Origin: Actinobacillus capsulatus DSM 19761
Lineage (GTDB): Bacteria; Pseudomonadota; Gammaproteobacteria; Enterobacterales; Pasteurellaceae
DNA: 64,000 nt
NCBI RefSeq assembly: GCF_000374285.1
Contig: NZ_KB893935.1
Span: 62,001 to 126,000, forward strand
Reading direction: 5' to 3'
In this document: piece after piece, positions 60,180 through 64,000 of the stretch
How positions within the stretch are numbered: position 1 is the stretch's first letter
How the letters are laid out: every line of letters starts with the position of its first letter
Made by a program: the position numbers and the translations under genes
Notes under the pieces: generated by a model
What the model saw: the letters and a program-made list of their open reading frames with translations, nothing else
What the model was told of the DNA's origin: nothing
Database searches by the model: none

Positions 60180-61130
60180 TTAAATTTCCACACCTTCAAA
60201 TAATAAGGTACTTAAATAACGTTCTGATGCAGATGGGAGAATTGCAACAATTTGTTTATCGGCAAATTCAGGTAATTTTGCAAGACGATCAGCCGCTGCA
60301 ACCGCTGCACCGGATGAAATACCGACTAAAATACCTTCTTCCGCCATAATTCTGCGTGCGGTTATGATCGCTTCTTCGCTAGAGACTTGCTCAACACGAT
60401 CAATTAGACTTAAATCTAAGTTTTTCGGAATAAAGCCTGCGCCAATACCTTGGATTTTGTGTGGACCCGGTTTGACTTCTTTGCCGCTTAAGGTTTGAGT
60501 AATCACCGGTGATTCTTTCGGTTCAACCGCAACAGAAAGAATTTGTTTACCTTGATCTTGCTTGATGTAACGAGAAATACCGGTAATCGTACCGCCAGTA
60601 CCTACGCCTGCTACAATTACATCCACATGACCTCCAGTAGCATTCCAAATTTCAGGGCCGGTTGTTTGTTGGTGAATTGCCGGGTTAGCTGGGTTTTCAA
60701 ATTGTTTTAAAATCACATAACGATTCGGATCGCTTGCCACAATTTCTTCCGCTTTGGCAATTGCACCTTTCATACCTTTGGCACCTTCGGTTAACACAAG
60801 GTTAACGCCTAAACCACGTAATAAACGTTTACGTTCGGTACTCATGGTTTCCGGCATGGTAAGCGTGATTTTATAGCCACGCGCCGCTGCAACATAAGCC
60901 AATGCGATACCAGTGTTGCCACTGGTTGCATCTACGATTTCTTTACCTTCAGTTAAGATACCGTCTTTTTCTGCTTGCCATACCATATTGGCTCCAATGC
61001 GGCATTTTACGCTAAAACTTGGATTACGAGATTCAATTTTTACTAATAAATTGCCATTTTGACCAAAGTTTTTTAAACGAACAAGTGGGGTATTACCAAT
61101 AGTATAAGAATTGTCTGCATAGATAGTCAT
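60180..61130 (-). CDS. cysK: CysK, cysteine synthase A
   Basis: This 316-residue PLP enzyme makes cysteine from O-acetylserine and sulfide. The PLP lysine is K42 in [10 protein letters not shown], the cofactor-phosphate loop is [10 protein letters not shown] (about 176-185), and [16 protein letters not shown] is the substrate-binding loop. The length is near E. coli CysK (323). Binding by CysE (serine acetyltransferase) is expected from the family. It stands between rho and thrB, transcribed with neither as far as spacing shows. Confidence 0.95.
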   Translation of the reverse strand: MTIYADNSYTIGNTPLVRLKNFGQNGNLLVKIESRNPSFSVKCRIGANMVWQAEKDGILTEGKEIVDATSGNTGIALAYVAAARGYKITLTMPETMSTERKRLLRGLGVNLVLTEGAKGMKGAIAKAEEIVASDPNRYVILKQFENPANPAIHQQTTGPEIWNATGGHVDVIVAGVGTGGTITGISRYIKQDQGKQILSVAVEPKESPVITQTLSGKEVKPGPHKIQGIGAGFIPKNLDLSLIDRVEQVSSEEAIITARRIMAEEGILVGISSGAAVAAADRLAKLPEFADKQIVAILPSASERYLSTLLFEGVEI

Positions 61131-61275
61131 AGTTGTTATTCCTTTAGTATGAATAAGAGATTAAGATGAGAATACGTTATTTTGGATAAAGATGTTAGTG
61201 GTGAAAATTCATTAAATATAACAGAAAGATATATAGCTTGAATCACCTAATAATAAGCGGTTTTAGGACATAAAA

Positions 61276-61318
61276 AAGCGGTCTAATCTTACAAATTTTT
61301 TGCAAAATTAGACCGCTT
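61276..61318 (-). terminator. inverted uptake-signal pair after thrB
   Basis: AAGCGGTCTAAT and ATTAGACCGCTT are 12-base perfect inverted arms with TTTTTTGCAAA in the spacer. It lies 25 bases after the thrB stop codon and most likely ends the thr operon. A further half-signal lies at about 61254. Confidence 0.8.
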
Positions 61319-61342
61319 GTAACAAACTAAATTAACAGATAA

Positions 61343-62293
61343 TTATTTCAACTCTCGTGCGCCTTGATTATCTACCTTACAAATGTGGATAAATCCTTCA
61401 TTGTTTTGCAGATATTCTTTTTCAAGATAAGCAACCAGTTTTTGTGCGTGTTCAAGATCCGGAGCGATTGCATACATTGTCGGACCGGAACCGGAAATGC
61501 CCACTGCTAATGCACCTAAGTCTTTACAACCTTGGCGAACAACAGGGAAGTTTGGTAATAAGTTTTCACGATACGGTTCAGCAATCAGATCTTTCATCAT
61601 TGTTGCAGCCAAGATGTCTTGATGCGTATGGCAAGCGTGTACAAATGAGCCAAGATAACGTGCTTGTTGGATCATATCTTGACGAGTATAGTTCTTCGGT
61701 AAAATTGCACGAGCTTCTGCAGTTGAAACTTCAATTCCCGGATAAGCTAACACCCAATACCATTCATCAAAGAACGGGATTGTTTGGCAAATATTACCAA
61801 GCGATTGGGTCATTAACTGTAAACCGCCTAAATAACACGGTGCGACATTATCGTAATGGATTGAGCCGGAAATACGTCCTTCCAATTCCCCCATCATTTC
61901 TAACAATTCCATTTTTGAGAACGGTTCGTCATGGAATTTATTTAACGCAACTAATGCCGCCACGATTGAACAAGCACTTGAACCTAAGCCCGAGCCAATC
62001 GGCATATTTTTTTCAAGGGTAAGACGTAAGTTTTTAACCGCACCGCCACGTAATTTTAAACGTTCGCTAAATAATACGTAGGCTTGATAAACGATATTTT
62101 TTTGTGGCTCTTTCGGTAATTTACGTACGAAATAACCGGCACTTTCCAACTCAAAAGTGGTTTCGCAATCTTCAATTTGTACTACGTCACCGAGTAATGA
62201 ACCATCAATCGGAGATATTGCCGCACCTAAAGAATCAAAGCCTACGCTAAGATTAGCACTAGAAGCGGGAGCATAAATTCGTAACATTGTCAT
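61343..62293 (-). CDS. thrB: ThrB, homoserine kinase
   Basis: This 316-residue GHMP kinase phosphorylates homoserine in threonine synthesis. The GHMP ATP motif [12 protein letters not shown] (98-109) is clear, along with the N-terminal [19 protein letters not shown] and the C-terminal [12 protein letters not shown]. The ATG at 62293 overlaps the thrA stop codon (TAATG), with AAGGAGG nine bases upstream, so translation is coupled. In H. influenzae thrC follows thrB; here an uptake-signal terminator follows. Confidence 0.95.
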   Translation of the reverse strand: MTMLRIYAPASSANLSVGFDSLGAAISPIDGSLLGDVVQIEDCETTFELESAGYFVRKLPKEPQKNIVYQAYVLFSERLKLRGGAVKNLRLTLEKNMPIGSGLGSSACSIVAALVALNKFHDEPFSKMELLEMMGELEGRISGSIHYDNVAPCYLGGLQLMTQSLGNICQTIPFFDEWYWVLAYPGIEVSTAEARAILPKNYTRQDMIQQARYLGSFVHACHTHQDILAATMMKDLIAEPYRENLLPNFPVVRQGCKDLGALAVGISGSGPTMYAIAPDLEHAQKLVAYLEKEYLQNNEGFIHICKVDNQGARELK

Positions 62294-64000
62294 TAGTTTG
62301 CGCCTCCTTGAAGTGTGCGAAGAATATCGGCAAAAATACCCGCGGCAGTTACATCAGTTCCTGCACCATAACCCCTTAATAAGAGTGGAATCGGGCTGTA
62401 ATAACGGGTTAAGAATGCAAGCGCATTTTCACCGTCTTTTACTTTATAAAGCGGATGGTTTTCATCGACCGCTTCAATTGCTACACGGCATTTATCACCG
62501 GTAATTGAACCTACATAACGTAATACCTTACCTTCCGCTTTTGCTGCTTGGACACGTTGCGCAAATTCCGCATCAACTTGCGGTAATACTTTTAAGAATT
62601 CCTCTTTACTCATGCCTTCAGAGAAGCCTTTCGGTAATACGCCTTCCACTTCAATATCGTCAAATTCCAATGCTAAACCGGTTTCTCGAGCAAGAATTAA
62701 CAGCTTACGTGCTACATCTGCACCGGAAAGATCATCGCGGGGATCCGGTTCGGTAAAGCCTTTTTCTTTTGCAGTTAAAGTTGCTTCCGAAAGACTTAAG
62801 CCTTCATCCAATTTACCGAAGATAAATGAGAGTGAGCCGGATAAAATCCCTTCGAATTTTTCTACTTCATCACCGGCAGCCAGTAAATTCTGTAAGTTTT
62901 CAATCACCGGTAAGCCTGCGCCTACATTTGTTTCGTATAAGAATTTATGCTGACCTTGGCGAGCTGCATCACGAAGCTCTTGATAATATTGATAACTACC
63001 TGTATTTGCTTTCTTATTTGGGGTAACGACGTGGAAGCCCTCTTTTAAGGCACGGGTATAAAGGTTTGCTACAGATTGTGCTGCGGTACAGTCAACAAAT
63101 ACCGGATTAACCACGTGATGTAATTTGATGAATGATAATAAAACATCAAAGTCAGAAGGCTGGGTTGCCATTTCTAAATCATTTTTCCAGTTATCTAAAT
63201 TTAAACCGTTTTCATTGAGTAACATTTTATCGGCATTTGCTAATGCACAAACACGGATCTCAATATCCTTCTTTGCTAAGAAATCTTTTTGTTGTTTGAT
63301 TTGTTCAATCAACTCGCCGCCTACGCCGCCAACACCTACAAGGAAAACATCAATCGATTTTTTATTGCTAAATAGACCTTGGTGAGTTGCTTTTACCGCT
63401 TCAATCGCTTTATTCATCGGTACAACTGCAGAAATTGAACGCTCTGATGAACCTTGTGCAATCGCTACAATGCTGATATTCGCTTGTGCAAGCGATGAGA
63501 AGAAGCGAGCCGCAACACCTTTCGCTGTACGCATACCATCGCCAACAACAGAAATGATAGAAAGTTCACGAATCATATCAATCGGATCTAAATCGCCATT
63601 TGCAAGTTCTTGAGCAAATTCCGCATTTAAACAAGCGGTCGCTTTTTCAGCAAATTTTGCAGGTACACAGAAGCTGATGCTGTATTCAGAAGAAGATTGG
63701 GTAATTAAGATCACCGAAATACCAGCTTTTGACATAGTAGAGAATACGCGAGCGGCCATACCAACCATACCTTGCATTCCTGAACCCGAAACGTTAAACA
63801 TTGCAACGTTATCAAGGTTAGTAATACCTTTCACTTTTAAGCCGTCAGTCGCTACGTTGCCATCAATCAATGTGCCTTTTGCATCAGGATTTGCGGTATT
63901 TTTAATTAAGCACGGGATATTTAACGGTACTAACGGACCGATGGTACGAGGATGAATCACTTTGGCACCAAAGTATGAAAGTTCCATCGCTTCTTGGTAA
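62293..64000 (-). CDS. thrA: ThrA, aspartokinase I / homoserine dehydrogenase I (3' part)
   Basis: The window holds the last 568 codons of a bifunctional enzyme of about 820 residues that starts and ends the aspartate-to-homoserine route. The visible aspartokinase end ([19 protein letters not shown]) leads into two ACT-type regulatory repeats ([18 protein letters not shown] and [24 protein letters not shown]). The homoserine dehydrogenase domain follows, with [30 protein letters not shown] and the C-terminal [17 protein letters not shown]. The frame continues past base 64000; the N-terminal catalytic part of the kinase is missing. It overlaps thrB by a base at the stop codon. Confidence 0.96.
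   Translation of the reverse strand, partial: YQEAMELSYFGAKVIHPRTIGPLVPLNIPCLIKNTANPDAKGTLIDGNVATDGLKVKGITNLDNVAMFNVSGSGMQGMVGMAARVFSTMSKAGISVILITQSSSEYSISFCVPAKFAEKATACLNAEFAQELANGDLDPIDMIRELSIISVVGDGMRTAKGVAARFFSSLAQANISIVAIAQGSSERSISAVVPMNKAIEAVKATHQGLFSNKKSIDVFLVGVGGVGGELIEQIKQQKDFLAKKDIEIRVCALANADKMLLNENGLNLDNWKNDLEMATQPSDFDVLLSFIKLHHVVNPVFVDCTAAQSVANLYTRALKEGFHVVTPNKKANTGSYQYYQELRDAARQGQHKFLYETNVGAGLPVIENLQNLLAAGDEVEKFEGILSGSLSFIFGKLDEGLSLSEATLTAKEKGFTEPDPRDDLSGADVARKLLILARETGLALEFDDIEVEGVLPKGFSEGMSKEEFLKVLPQVDAEFAQRVQAAKAEGKVLRYVGSITGDKCRVAIEAVDENHPLYKVKDGENALAFLTRYYSPIPLLLRGYGAGTDVTAAGIFADILRTLQGGAN

Noticed and set aside
1-64000. CRISPR arrays, tRNA or rRNA genes, insertion sequences, prophage
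   Set aside because: No regularly spaced repeats, cloverleaf-like sequences, rRNA segments or transposase or phage structural genes were found on reading either strand.

Overview
The window comes from the chromosome of an Actinobacillus-like member of the Pasteurellaceae. The evidence is the AT-rich base composition, many copies of the Apl-type DNA uptake signal (core ACAAGCGGT/ACCGCTTGT, often as inverted pairs at gene ends), an adjacent hugZ-hgbA haemoglobin-uptake pair as known in Actinobacillus pleuropneumoniae and its relatives, and the gene content in general. The species is left open. No rRNA, tRNA, CRISPR array, insertion sequence or prophage was seen.

Layout. 0-5 kb: a YhbP-like flavin-fold gene diverges from hugZ and the TonB-dependent haemoglobin receptor gene hgbA. 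4.4-9.3 kb: pheA, a lipoprotein, prlC and pflA. 9.3-12.4 kb: a small accessory block (Xre regulator, DUF805 membrane protein, small secreted proteins of which one has a nonsense codon, and a RhuM-family gene) lies between pflA and focA-pflB, which are normally close. 12.5-15.9 kb: pflB and focA, with two FNR-like sites upstream of focA. 15.9-27.7 kb: yqaA, htpX, dinB (with a LexA box), lysO, menF, alaA, two tandem RarD-like permeases, a decayed LysE-family gene, a HepT/MntA toxin-antitoxin pair and priA. 27.7-28.5 kb: an ElyC/YdcF-like gene.

28.5-38.6 kb: a surface-glycan locus that makes and uses sialic acid. neuD-neuB-neuA-neuC supply CMP-sialic acid. A Wzx flippase, a GT52 sialyltransferase-like enzyme, a GT25 enzyme, a Wzy-like polymerase and two GT2 enzymes could assemble, export and polymerise a sialylated repeat unit. 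The gene set recalls the hmg locus of Haemophilus influenzae, but no initiating transferase, chain-length regulator or ligase is present here. msrA and a truncated EamA gene follow.

39.7-51.1 kb: a nearly self-contained D-glucuronate pathway in two divergent operons. One carries TRAP transporter membrane subunits, a cytoplasmic GH31 glycosidase, a UxuR-type regulator and uxuA. The other carries the TRAP binding protein, an SDR-type fructuronate reductase, uxaC, kdgK and eda. The shared control region holds an ExuR/UxuR-like palindrome and a perfect CRP-type site. 51.3-54.3 kb: nucleoside uptake and breakdown (nupC, deoC, deoD). 54.4-57.5 kb: argC-argB-argD behind a tandem ARG-box pair. 57.6-58.7 kb: ruins of a second haem-type uptake locus (two TbpB-like beta-barrel proteins and a TonB receptor end). 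58.7-64 kb: rho, cysK, thrB and the 3' part of thrA; thrC is not next to thrB.
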